From Periconia sp. R9002 (lineage: Eukaryota; Ascomycota; Dothideomycetes; Pleosporales; Periconiaceae), in assembly GCA_023627715.1 (NCBI GenBank), contig JAMAHW010000038.1, positions 1 to 64,000 on the forward strand: 64,000 nt of DNA. The letters are read 5' to 3'. The position numbers and the translations under genes were made by a program. The notes below the pieces were generated by a model. It was given only the letters and a program-made list of their open reading frames with translations, was not told the DNA's origin and searched no databases. How positions within the stretch are numbered: the stretch's first letter is position 1; the number at the start of each line of letters is the position of its first letter. Shown in pieces: positions 46,896 through 57,567 of the stretch.

Positions 46896-48474
46896 TTATT
46901 TCTTCACTTGTTCGATCGTGTCTCCCATGATCCATTCCTCGCTCCCTGTGACGCTCTTTCGACCAGACGGCGCACCGCTATGCGCGTCTTCTTCCTGCGT
47001 TGTCACCACTGTTTCAACTTTTATCGCTCCCAGCGGTATATCGTGTCCACGATTCTCCCCCTCGTCAGTCGTATCTACCCATGCGAAGCTCTTGCCCGGA
47101 TCCGTTCTGAGCGTCACTGTATTTCTGTCCTCGCTGTGAAACGCCTTGTCCTTCCTATCGTCTGCTTTCATCGTACTATATCTATCCGGAAGCGATTGGA
47201 ACGGGAATGAGTCTGGGCGCGATCGTCGAGGTCCCTCGGTGCTGAGGCTGTAAGCGCAGCCGGGCCTGCAACTTGTTTGTGCGGAGTTTGTGAAGTGATG
47301 CGGGAATATAACGGCGAGGACTGGTCGCACGCCTGATAGACAGCCGCAGATGATTCCAAGGTTCATTTCGAGGGTCATTACGACGTATATTTTTGCTGCG
47401 TTCCCTGTGGTTAAGGTTAGCATGTAGTAGAGAGAGGGGGTTAGGTTTCATACAAAGGTAGTCTTCGGAACTGAAATATAATTCGAGGTAGTACATCCTG
47501 CAGGCTGGTGTAAGTATTGGTTTGGACACAAGTTGATGGAAGAAGTACCTGGCAACGCCGGCTACACAAGCAGAAGCTCCTACAGAGAAGAGACTGATAA
47601 GACCGAGACGTTGTTTCAACGGCAACTGCAGACTCCATAGCGGCTTTGCGGGCCACCTACGACATTAGCGAAAAGTTAAATTTGCGAGCTCCCTTGTTCA
47701 TCTTTAGTGAAGTTGCATTGCGAGACCTACAGATATACGAGCCCATCACTCAGACTGTTCAAGGCAGCAATGGCTATGAGCGTCACTCGCATGTTAATGC
47801 ACTTGAAATCCACACTCTTATCCCAATAACCATTAATCGGTGTGCATCTAATTTTGTCAGCATACTCTTCGTGATGGTAAAGAGTTTGGGAATCATACTG
47901 GAAAATCACCAAGAACACGCACGTAAGGGTATATAAAACTTGATATGTGCTCATCGTATAGGCAAAGATCCTATCAGTCTGAGAGGGAAACAAACGCAAG
48001 TACGTGAGGCACAACGAAATCTTAGTGAGCGAACACGCAATTGGGAACAGAATTTCTGCTGCAAACGCCATCTGCTTCTCGTTAGAAAGCCAGCTGGGGA
48101 GATGGTTCGGCGAAATTATATACCTTGTTATAATGAACCGCCCATTCATCCTTCTGATCCCACATGTGCAAGCCCAGCCCGTAATTGAGGGACTCAAGAG
48201 AAAATACAGACACAGGGATCGAACAACACTGTAGACTCATTAGCACGGAGCATGGATTTGATAATACGCAAAGACGTACGGCGGCCATCACCATGAGATG
48301 ATCATCCCATTTCATGTTCTGCCGAAGGATTCCTCGAGCATAGCATCGGATGGCAAGGAAGAGAACGAGAAGGATCATACAGGGAATTGTGAGGCCGAGG
48401 ATCACGTTATGTAAGTTTTCTGGATTTTCATAATTCGGTGCAGGCCATGAGGCGTCTTGGTCGGGCGTGGACAT
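46896..48474 (-). CDS. SAT4/fungal rhodopsin-domain membrane protein
   Basis: Seven exons on the minus strand: 48474-48280, 48228-48124, 48071-47899, 47847-47731, 47656-47549, 47497-47454 and 47404-46896, total 416 residues; introns are 49-74 nt. All junctions keep frame and rebuild family motifs: KWDDHLMVMAA, NYGLGLHMWDQ, CSLTKISLCLTYLRLFPS, VFLVIFQCTPINGYWD, NSLSDGLVYLWPAKPLWSLQLPLKQRLGLISLFSVGA, ARMYYLELYFSSEDYLWNAAKIYVVMTLEMNLGIICGCLSG. This is a complete seven-helix PF20684 protein. The ~170-residue C-terminal tail is polar, with Ser/Arg/Asp, and probably cytosolic. Such proteins are numerous in filamentous ascomycetes; some resemble the Pth11 receptor, but this one lacks a CFEM domain. 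Ligand and role are unknown. It converges on the P450 gene. Confidence 0.88.
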
Positions 48475-50512
48475 GCCGTTGCCTCGAAGAGAAGAACGGT
48501 GATAGCGGTACTAAACATGTACGCAGTCAGAGTAAAAAGAGATCAAGATATGGAGGTTTGGATTTGCAGGAAGAAAGTGGGGACATCGGGGTAAATCTAG
48601 TTCGTCGGGTTCTGCAGCGGAAGCAGCCCCCTTCTCTGATACTGGGTCATCGGAGCTGGGAAGGTTGGGATAGCTGGTGCGGCCTTGTCTGCGCTATACA
48701 GACCGCGATTCATGGACAGGTTATAATCAGGAATGATCCCCCAACCCAGCTCAAGATTTGGGCTGCGCTAAAGATCCTACAGACTATGCCCTTGTATTTG
48801 GGTCGCGAAAAGTCGATCCAATAGGACGATACCTATGTAATTATAGGCTAGTTCGTCGCCCCATGGGGGTGAGAGGCGTTTTTATTCCGACAACCAAGCC
48901 TTACGCGACACCGACAAGTCATTACAATGATCTGATATCCAATTGCAAAGAATATTATTATACGAATGAAGAAAGAATTTCCAGACTGCCGATTAATGAC
49001 TCGATAGAAGGTTTGAATTTGATGTGCCACAGGACTTGTTGGCGCTTTCCAAGGGATCTGGAATTTCCCGTTATACGAACAACACCAATCGGGCCTACTT
49101 TGGGCATTCCTATGAGCAATATGGCACACGCCACATGGTGGTAAAGTGACGGGAAAGGGCAAATGATAAAACGCGGTAGCATGAGAACATGGTTCGACGA
49201 ATACGACATGGTGTAGCGCAATAGTGCATGCATGCTAACGAGAGTATCCGGCCCGTTGGGAAATCGGACACTTGATGCTTCGCGAATTCTGCGGGAGCTA
49301 TGGAATGATTTGTGACATTTGGTGAAGCTGAGCAGAGAAGCGCCGGGACGTCCCTTGAGACAGAAGTTAGAAGCCTGTCATGGACCTCTGAACATTGACA
49401 ACGCTAACACGCATCGGACGCTTTGGGCGTAAGATCTACGTCTCGACAGGGAAGGCGCCTAGTACGGCCTTATATTGATCTCAACATTTCCAGTATCGTC
49501 TTCAACTCAACTAGGTAAAGAGATCATTGCTCGTTGTCGGTGGGTCTGGGGCGATGTCAAAGCCATGGTTAAAGTAACAGACCGTCTCGCGTAATCTGGC
49601 GCGGCCAAGTCGCCCTACAGCACCACCATGTGGATAACTATGGGCTTCAAAGGTCGAACCAAAGGGTTTGAGACGTCCAATGGCTTCAACGGGGGCTAAA
49701 TAATAAAGTTGCTGTCAAGTTGTCATGTTCCCGAAATCGGATTGTGGGCACTGGAAGTGGGACGACTGTGTTCACCAAAAAGCTCATCTCTCTCCGTTTT
49801 GAATGGCAGTCGGGATTTTGACAAGGTCGGCGATGTAAGCTCTCTTCGTTTGAACGATTCCAGGACGTAATTCCAGTTCATTGGCTCGAGTCGTTTAACG
49901 AATTTTTGATGATCTGCGCATATGTAGTCCTTGAACGTTTTAGCACCTGATTCTACGATCACAGTTATGGATGCATACCAGATACTTGATGCGCATTCCA
50001 TTGAAGACGGAATACAGGTCCGTACATCGTGCGGTAAAGTTCATGGATGACCCATCACGCGTTGACATCAATGCATGCCTCAAGCACTAGGTGTAGAGGA
50101 ACAGAACGATCGGATCGGAAACTATCGTCATCCCAAATGGGTAAGTACGCTGCTAACTTAACGTAGGTTAGTTCCATCACTTCACCAGTACATGACAACA
50201 TTCGTGGACTGCAGCTCCTACTTCATTTTCACTGATCGTATATCTTGCTGCAAAATCTCATCCAAGCTCACAGGAGAATTAGCTGTATAGTGGCATGCTT
50301 GATTAGTGCGTAACTGCCCACGTGCTTCCCCGCCACACTGAAATGTAAGACATGTTACCTGCGGCGATGTCGCATGACCGACCACATGAGCGCAGCTGCT
50401 CTGTAGGACCAGCACGAGTACATACATATGACTGGGGCCTATAAATCCAAAATTTGATCAAAATGCCCTTCGTATCCATACTCACCACAAATGCATCTGT
50501 ACTGTGAATGCG
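48475..50512. other. Gene-poor region, 2 kb
   Basis: Upstream sequence of the SAT4-type gene (minus) and of the CorA-like gene (plus). Several short frames exist; one on the minus strand at 50001-49723 has an ATG and a somewhat protein-like stretch (DHQKFVKRLEPMNWNYVLESF) but no identifiable family or splice partner. This marks the edge of the accessory region. Confidence 0.4.
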
Positions 50513-52350
50513 ATGGCAGCACCATCGCGAACGGCTCCATGCGTGGAAGAACTTCCTGATTACTACCACGACCTCGACGACGACGAAATCATTACTTCCT
50601 TCCAAAACTTAGACAACCAACAAAGCTTTGAGTATCTGGACCGACTGACGCGGAATCCTCGGAGCAAGAACTTTTGCATGGACTTTGGTGACGATGATGC
50701 ATATTGTGCTTTTGATCTCAGCGCGCACTCCATCTCGCAGCTTCTGTCGTCCTCTAGGCCAACAAATCTGAACACTCGGTGGATCAACGTATGGCTTCCG
50801 TACACTCAAAAAGACACACTTCATGCTTTGGCTAGACACTATGACTTTCCACCCAGTATGCTACACCTCATGTGCGACGATCCCAGCCCACCAAAAGATG
50901 GAGTTTCTGGGATGAAGGAGAGTTCGGCTACACTTGGCTCAAAGGCATCTCGCCGATCGCGCCGATCGAAGAGGAGCCAAAAATCGAATGAGGAAAACTT
51001 GGATTCTGAAGAGAGCATCGGCATGACAGATTTGATGCATTCTACGCAACTGGAGATGGCACGCGACATGGGCCATTATAATATTGTCGACGAGATCTGG
51101 CACTGGTCAACAGTGGACTGGGGAAGGCGATGTATGTGTCCAAGACTCGAGGTCCAGATTCGTATGCTAACTAGAAATCAGTTGTGTGTCTGGGATACAA
51201 CTCCCTCCACAACGTTCGCTCCAGCAAACGCAGTGACCATGACGACGAAACAGACAGATTACGAGATACCCCTAACGGCAAACGCATCTGGAACTGGCTC
51301 CTTCTCACCGAAGACAAAACCGTAATCTCCATATCGGAAGATCCATTCCCATTCAACGACGGCAACCTCCGAGCGCACGACCTCAGAATACTCTACACAA
51401 CGCGGCGAAACCTCGTCAACGTATTCCGCCAGCTAAGCAAAGCCCCAACACCCTTACGAGACGCATCAAGAGTGATGCTCCCCCTGCGACACCGGATAGG
51501 AGATTCGGAAGAAGAATCAGCCCACCGCGCCACAGACGCCCCAGGTCTCCTCTTCTACTACCTCTTCGAAGACTGGTACACGACGTACGACCTCGTGTCA
51601 CGCAGCGAGAACGGCTACGCCCATGAATTAGACCACTTGCGTCGTGAGATGTTGGTGCGTGCGAATCTCGAACACGTTGATCGACTGCATCATATTGGAT
51701 GCCAGCTCGCGGTCCTCAAACGCGTCTATCTCAGCTACGAGAAAATCATCGAACGCGTCCTCAAGAAACAAGAAGCCACCCTTGCATCCCTCAAAAACTC
51801 CCGCATTGTCCCTGGGGTGGAATCGCTCGACAACTCGATACCGTATGCGTATTCATCTCCCGGCGGACCGCCGATTCCTGAAGCCGACAGTTTACTAGGT
51901 GTGAGTCTGAGTTCGGCAGCTCGCGCTCGATTCGAGCGTCTCAAAGATCGGTACATGCTGTACGCTCTCAGCGAGATCCAGGAATGCCTCGATCAAAAGG
52001 ACTCCCTAGTCATGATGAACTTCAACCTCATCGCCATCAAAGAATCCTTCAGCGTCGAACGCCTCACGCGCGTCACGCTCCTCCTAGCTAAAGTCACCAT
52101 CGTCTTCATGCCTGTCACGCTCATGACTGGTTACTTTAGCTGCCAGTTCGAGAATCTGCAGTTCACGAATTCGAGTTACTGGTGGTCGTTTGCCGGGGTG
52201 TTGGCGGCGAGTTTGTTGTTTACGTTTATATTTAGCGTCATGAGTGGGACTTTTGAGGGGAAGATTATGACGAGGACGTGGAGTCGCGCTATGTATGATG
52301 GGAGTATGAAGTGGATTTCACATCGGAGAAGACGACCTGCGGTGGAGTGA
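50513..52350 (+). CDS. CorA-like Mg2+ transporter family protein without GMN motif
   Basis: Two exons, 50513-51131 and 51182-52350, total 595 residues. The 50-nt intron has a GCTAAC branch site and joins DWGRR to FVCLGYNSLHNV. The ATG at 50513 was chosen because the longer frame starts with GTG. The N-terminal ~300 residues form a soluble alpha/beta region typical of fungal CorA-like proteins (WINVWLPYTQKDTLHALARHYDFPPSMLHLM) with a Ser/Arg/Lys-rich insert. A long helix follows (YMLYALSEIQECLDQKDSLVMMNFNLIAIKESFSVERLTRVTLL), then two C-terminal membrane helices (KVTIVFMPVTLMTGYF and WWSFAGVLAASLLFTFIFSVM). Where CorA channels have GMN after the first helix, this protein has TGYFSCQF. Ion selectivity is therefore uncertain. 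It is probably an integral membrane protein of unknown transport specificity. Confidence 0.87.
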
Positions 52351-52566
52351 GGGGCTGAAGCTCTTGACGTGCCGCGAGATAAGCATTCTGAACGTGTTAT
52401 GAAGTTTTCCTTTCAACGTGCATTTTTCGGGGGCTGCAAAGCATATAGCATCGATAGTACCGAATTGAATACAATGATTCATCTTCACAGCCTTTGAGCT
52501 AGTCGCAAACCTCACTTGCGTATCTTCGACTACCACCATTTCCTCATCACGTTCCCTGTGCTCACT

Positions 52567-53347
52567 TCATGCCCTCCGAACACTCCACTTTACGTTGGTG
52601 ATACTGACTTCCTCGCCAGCCTTCTCATCGTAGTCGAACCACTCCCCCTCAGAGAGATCCACGCCGGTGAATTTCGTTCCGGATTCAACGCCCGTAGCTA
52701 AAAATTCGCCCTATCCACACATCCTCAGTCAGCCAATACTTCCACCCATTTGCTCCCTTCAAAGGAATGACCGGTTATACGACTGAACTCACATCTGCCT
52801 TGAACTCTGTAAACTCCAGCCCTCTGCAGTCGAATTCGAGGATGTTCACAGTCTTGGGTGGATCGGACTGTTCGTAACTAGCAGGCGCAGCTTTAATATT
52901 CGCTGAGTGCTCTCTCTATACGCCATCCCATCAGTCCATTGTCAAGACGCAACATGGGTTATGAAGGGTAGAAAGACCTTACAGTTCTTGCATTTCCAGA
53001 CAAAGTTGGCTTCGCCTCTGCTACCGCTGACTTCGTTCATTTCCTGCGCTGCTTTTAGTTCTTGCGCTAGATTTCAAAATTGGTACGTATGCGGGTAGAT
53101 GTGAGGAGGTGCGTATGTGAGTGAGGGAATGCACGTACGAAGCGGTTCAGAGTCACCCAATTTGGATGCGTCTCGCGGCACGAAGTGCATTGGACTTTGA
53201 ATGTGTAGTGGAAAGGCGAGTCTTCGGTGTCGAGAGGTCGGAGGTCGGTGACCCTATATTTGTGTCAACAATCTGATCATACAATTCAATCCATCAGTGT
53301 TTCTATTACCCGGTCAGCTCAGCCGAGAGAGCAAGCGCAAGAACCAT
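52567..53347 (-). CDS. DUF866 CXXC-motif zinc-binding protein (C1orf123/YCR090c-like)
   Basis: Five exons on the minus strand: 53347-53310, 53253-53139, 53043-52978, 52915-52793 and 52710-52567, total 161 residues, equal to the family's usual ~160. Two CxxC pairs are present, C35/C38 (VQCTSCRETHPNWVTLNRF) and C69/C72 (FVWKCKNCKREHSANI), the zinc-binding pairs of human C1orf123 and yeast Ycr090c. The rest (NILEFDCRGLEFTEFKAD, GVDLSEGEWFDYDEKAGEEVSITNVKW) is the conserved beta-rich second half. The third intron uses a non-consensus GTCTTT donor, the only choice preserving NCKREHS. Human C1orf123 has been linked to copper-chaperone/mitochondrial copper handling, but the fungal role is not established. 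It is divergent from SmF. Confidence 0.9.
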
Positions 53348-53622
53348 TTTGACGTTTGCGAATGGGTCTTGAACGAACAGTGACGATGGAGCTTCAAGCT
53401 GTTGATGGAATGGTTTATGGCGGGGGCGGGGATCCTGCATGGTGATTGGTAGATCCGGCAGAACCCCGGCTTTTTCTTTTGCGATCCTCGAATATGAGCG
53501 ACGGCCGACTGAGGCTCTACACTTCAGTTGTGTGAACAGGCACGACAACACCAAGTACCTCCAACCCTCGTTATTCTCTCCGCAGACCGTTGAACTCGGG
53601 ATTCTTAGGGTTTATCTCAATC
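53348..53622. promoter_or_regulatory. Bidirectional promoter between DUF866 gene and SmF gene
   Basis: Only 275 bases separate the two start codons, so the promoters must overlap. An inverted CCAAT box (ATTGG, 53445-53449) and a G-rich GGCGGGGGCGGGG run (53419-53431) are visible. Both are common in housekeeping promoters. Confidence 0.55.
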
Positions 53623-54109
53623 ATGTCGGCAAGTTTTCCTGACTCCTTGTCCTCAGCGCGCAATAGCTAACCTCATACTAGGGCCCAGTCGCACCTTTCA
53701 ATCCTCGACCTTTACTCCAGAGCTTGTATGCAGCCTCTTTCCATAGACACGCATATCGCGACCGATTGCGCAGAATAAACTAACTGGAAGATAGGATCGA
53801 CAAGGATATCATCGTGCGCCTAAAGTGGGGCGAGACCGAATACAAAGGCAGACTTGTGTCGGTGGACCTGTATATGAACATCCAGCTCAACAATACGGAG
53901 GAATTCATTGGAGGAAAGAGCTCAGGTCAGTTGGGGCAGGTGCTTATAAGGTATGTATCCTTGGACTTGGGATTCGGCATGTTGGGGGTGGGAAAACGGT
54001 CTTCTGAGAATAGGATGGCTAACTTTGCAGGTGTAACAATGTCCTCTGGGTGGGAGCGGCAGACCAGGTCGAACCGAAGCCGGTGAAGGATACAGAAATG
54101 TCGGGTTGA
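53623..54109 (+). CDS. SMX3: Small nuclear ribonucleoprotein SmF
   Basis: Four exons, 53623-53628, 53682-53725, 53795-53950 and 54031-54109, total 94 residues. The Sm fold is clear: [43 protein letters not shown] (Sm1) and [16 protein letters not shown] (Sm2, with the RCNN RNA-contact motif). SmF is one of the seven core proteins binding U1, U2, U4 and U5 snRNAs. The first coding exon is only two codons (ATG TCG) and its intron appears to be of the GC-AG class (TCG/GCAAGT to CTAG, 53 nt, with a GCTAAC branch site). A normal GT donor in that position was not found. The remaining introns (69 and 80 nt) are canonical. The protein ends EMSG after a short charged tail, as in other fungi. Confidence 0.92.
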
Positions 54110-54366
54110 AAGGGGGCAGCATTGGGACCGAAACGAGCGATCTAGAACCGCATGACGAAAGAAGCAACCATGTGGCAGAGCTATGAGATAAAAAATGAAG
54201 ATCCAAGGAGACTAAAACTCACCCGACGAAAAACTCGGCGTGAATCGAGGGGGTCAAAAACCATCTGTTTAGATACCACTGGAAGGACTTTGGCGCGTTG
54301 TAGGCGGGAGAAGTTTGGAGTATGCTAGCTACCCTGCCACACTCTCCCAAAGCGGGAGACGGAATA

Positions 54367-57300
54367 CTACTCAATTTCCTCCACCATCAATCTTTTCCTC
54401 CCACCAGATTCGTTGCTTTGAAGCGGTCGAACATCCAAACCCCTCAGTTCTCCCTCCAATTCTAGATTCGCACCCAATCTCACACCACCATCGTTGATCC
54501 TATACAGTTTCTTCATCCTCCACGTTTCCAGCCCCTCCACCACACTCCTCGCATGATCCTTCACCAGCCCATCCGCATCTTCACTAGCGACCCAGCGCAT
54601 TACCCTCTCCACCTCATTCATCTGCTTCAATTCCATCCCGGCTGCACCCTCCCTCCCCTCCTCCAACAACCCATCCATGCCCTTCAGCAGCCCCATAACA
54701 ACGAGCACAGCAGCCCGTCTGAGCAGGCCCTTGACTTCCCCCGTTTCCACACTGAGAATCAGCAGCACCATCTGCAACCCCGCATCAACAGACACCTGCC
54801 TCAACATGTCCAGCCGTTTCTCAAACACTCTTCCCAAGATACTCAACGCCGAAGCGCGAATACGCACATCCTCTTCAATCCCCGTGTCCTCCCAGCCCTC
54901 TACAATCTTAAATAGCGCATCGCGCTCAGCCTGTTCAACAGGATTCTCGGCATCAGGATCTAACAAGTTCGGAATCGGACCACCCCACGCGGCCTCCCCT
55001 TCTTCCTGCACCTTGAACTCCTCGTCGGCGCGCTGGTGGCGTTTAGCCAGCGTTTGTTTGCGCGCGCCTCGTCGAGATGCGATGGAGAGGGTAGCTTCGA
55101 CCATGGCCCTCAAACTTGGATACCGCGCCGCTGCCGTACTCGACGAACTCCAAAACGCGTCATCGAGAACGAGATCGTTAAGGATTTCGCCGACACGTAA
55201 ACGATAATCGAGCGCTTCTTCGAGTTCTTTTTCTTTCTTGAGACGAAGCGAGCGCTCGTCGATGTCTGTGAATGCGTCTATGATGATGCGGACGGTAGGA
55301 TTGGGAGCGCGGATCGCGAGGTCGCCGAGGACGGGTATGGCTGCGGTGTGCACGTAGGTTTCTGGATCGGCGATAGAGGCGGTGAGGAGAGCGTGCGTGA
55401 GGGAGGGGACGTCGATGACTGGGAAGGAGGTGGGGTCTTGGATGATTTTGCGGAGGGTGGAAACGGACCAGGCGCGGTTGGGAGCTTCGGGGGAGGTTAG
55501 GTCGGTTAGAGCGGCTTTGAGAGAGGCTCGGTGGGAAGAGAGGGGGTCAGTAGTGGGAGTTGGGTTGGAGGATGGTTGAAGGAGGTGGAGGACGTTTCTT
55601 GCGGCATGGAGGATTTGGGTTGGGATTGGTAAGGAGGGGTATGTTTGGATGAGGTATTGTAAAGATGGGATGATTGTGTTCAGTAACTTGGTGTTTTCGT
55701 CTGTCCGAGTGAAGTCATTGGAAGATACGATCGTGCTCAATGTACTTAGAGCGAAAGAAGCAAGGTCGTCTGACTCGTTCTCTCCTTGGTTACCGCCGTT
55801 GTTCGATGATTGCTGTATGATATTTTTCAGGTTCGCTCGAGTCGCTTTGCTGGAGTTGTTCAAAGCCTTTGATTTTTGTTTGTGTCCAACGACATAGTTT
55901 TGTAGCAGTTGACCAGTAAGCTCGATGATGTGTTGCGGACTGCGGACAAACTTGTCCTTCATTTTATCTGCCAACGCCTCCGAGAGTTTCGCATTTGTGA
56001 GTGCAGCAAGTGGATCTGTGTCCTGCTCGTATGTGAGAGAAGAGTTGCCACCACCCATAGGAGACAACCATTTTTTAGTGGTCTGAAGAAAGATGGTACC
56101 GGCTACCTCGTCGTCAACGTCAGCTTCGGCAAGAAGAGACACTAGCAAATTGATGGGCTTTTCTAGATTTCCCATACGGGCGATGATGTCTTCCATAGCT
56201 GCTATATCATTCTCGGTCTTTGAACGCCGTCTGATTTCGATACCACCTTGAGATCCTGCGCCGTAGGTCCAAGTCGTTCCTCCATCCCAGAATAGGTTGT
56301 TTGCTACGGTATCAATTCGTTGGGGTTCGCAGGAGAATGTCAAATATCTCAGTAAGATCGCATGAGTCAATTGGAACCATCCTTTATCCAAAGCAGGTCG
56401 AGAAGACGCGTGATTGATAATACCCCAGAGCGAAAGCAATACAGGTCCTACGAGACGTTTCAAAAGTCCAGCATGAGAATATGAAGAAGAGATGGTGGCG
56501 AGTCTTCTCAGGGCTAGACGAAGATCCTGCTCATTCACTATGACTTGTTGCTCCGTGCCTTTGGAATGGTTTCCGGCTTCAGGTAACTGAGGGGAAATAG
56601 CCATCTGCAGAGGCCTAGCGAAGAGCTCCCACCCGATCGCTTTTGGTGCGCCTGTGCTTTTTTTGTTAAGTATCCCTCCTGCTATGATCTGACCGGCAGC
56701 TCGGCTCAACTCTTTTCCTTCATTTCCGTCTAGCAATGTAAATAGCTGTGGCGCAAGTTTCGTGAACCATTCATCTTGGGTCATTCCACTAGGCGCCGAT
56801 ACGAGCAGTCGTGACGCCTGAGTAATGGCTTCAAGGGGCAAAGGAATCTGAGCCTGAGGACCTGAAGCATCTTGTGGTACCTGAGAATTCTTGGATAAAT
56901 ATGAGAGGGACAGAAATTCAATCGTATGTCGAACACCGTGCGGTCGAAGCGGAACTAGTGCAAGTTCTTTTGATAGAATTGGTTTCCACCACGAAGGGAC
57001 ATTTTGTTGCAATAACGAAGTCAATACTGGTAACAATCTCGATATAGGGGCATCAGATAGCACATCCTTGTATAAAGGCTTGTGGATCGCGTGCGTTTCT
57101 TCGCTAGTCTGAGGCGAATAAGAGAGCTCAGCTAAAGCGGACACAATGTCTGGAAACGCTCGCTGGCTGAGCAATGGCTGAATGCCGGAACCGCTTTGTC
57201 TGAGTATAGGAAGTAAAGATTTCATTACATTAGATAATATACTCTCGTTGCGAGAAGGGCGTGCTGAGATGGTTCCTACCAAGACAGACTGCGGACGTTG

Positions 57301-57567
57301 GCCAAACTCGACTCCGGGGGACAAATGAGGAAGGATACCGAGCGAAGTGATGAGGTCAAGCAAGCCGTATACGACACCAACGAGAGAACCATCGTAAGGA
57401 GCATTTGGATCTGCAGCCTGTTCGGCAGCATTGATCGCCTGGAGATGTGCCAGGGCTGTTTCTACGAGTTGACTGTCCTCTCCTTCACTCTCGACCCTTG
57501 GCCCCTTCCCGATAAAGGGGCCTATGAATTGAGCAGCGGCATCCACAGCAGTTTCGACGGCACCCAT
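54367..57567 (-). CDS. RTP1: RTP1/TANGO6-like RNA polymerase II assembly/import factor
   Basis: A single exon of 1066 residues starting MGAVETAVDAAAQFIGPFIGKGP. The whole chain is a helical HEAT-like solenoid. The region around residues 660-800 (LLNTIIPSLQYLIQTYPSLPIPTQ; SLKAALTDLTSPEAPNRAWSVSTLRKII; ETYVHTAAIPVLGDLA; RLRVGEILNDLVLDDAFW) corresponds to the RTP1_C1 domain. The end (RASALSILGRVFEKR, GLLRRAAVLVVMGLLKGMDGL, DHARSVVEGLETWRMKKLYRI) corresponds to RTP1_C2. Yeast Rtp1 is a cytoplasmic factor needed for assembly and nuclear import of RNA polymerase II; human TANGO6 is the relative. Length fits. Low-complexity Asn/Gly/Glu occurs around residue 590. No introns were needed, which contrasts with most genes here. 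Confidence 0.9.
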   Translation of the reverse strand: MGAVETAVDAAAQFIGPFIGKGPRVESEGEDSQLVETALAHLQAINAAEQAADPNAPYDGSLVGVVYGLLDLITSLGILPHLSPGVEFGQRPQSVLVGTISARPSRNESILSNVMKSLLPILRQSGSGIQPLLSQRAFPDIVSALAELSYSPQTSEETHAIHKPLYKDVLSDAPISRLLPVLTSLLQQNVPSWWKPILSKELALVPLRPHGVRHTIEFLSLSYLSKNSQVPQDASGPQAQIPLPLEAITQASRLLVSAPSGMTQDEWFTKLAPQLFTLLDGNEGKELSRAAGQIIAGGILNKKSTGAPKAIGWELFARPLQMAISPQLPEAGNHSKGTEQQVIVNEQDLRLALRRLATISSSYSHAGLLKRLVGPVLLSLWGIINHASSRPALDKGWFQLTHAILLRYLTFSCEPQRIDTVANNLFWDGGTTWTYGAGSQGGIEIRRRSKTENDIAAMEDIIARMGNLEKPINLLVSLLAEADVDDEVAGTIFLQTTKKWLSPMGGGNSSLTYEQDTDPLAALTNAKLSEALADKMKDKFVRSPQHIIELTGQLLQNYVVGHKQKSKALNNSSKATRANLKNIIQQSSNNGGNQGENESDDLASFALSTLSTIVSSNDFTRTDENTKLLNTIIPSLQYLIQTYPSLPIPTQILHAARNVLHLLQPSSNPTPTTDPLSSHRASLKAALTDLTSPEAPNRAWSVSTLRKIIQDPTSFPVIDVPSLTHALLTASIADPETYVHTAAIPVLGDLAIRAPNPTVRIIIDAFTDIDERSLRLKKEKELEEALDYRLRVGEILNDLVLDDAFWSSSSTAAARYPSLRAMVEATLSIASRRGARKQTLAKRHQRADEEFKVQEEGEAAWGGPIPNLLDPDAENPVEQAERDALFKIVEGWEDTGIEEDVRIRASALSILGRVFEKRLDMLRQVSVDAGLQMVLLILSVETGEVKGLLRRAAVLVVMGLLKGMDGLLEEGREGAAGMELKQMNEVERVMRWVASEDADGLVKDHARSVVEGLETWRMKKLYRINDGGVRLGANLELEGELRGLDVRPLQSNESGGRKRLMVEEIE

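Noticed and set aside
48758..49144. 128-codon plus-strand frame and overlapping minus frames
   Set aside because: No domain, mutually overlapping frames on both strands, no splice partners.
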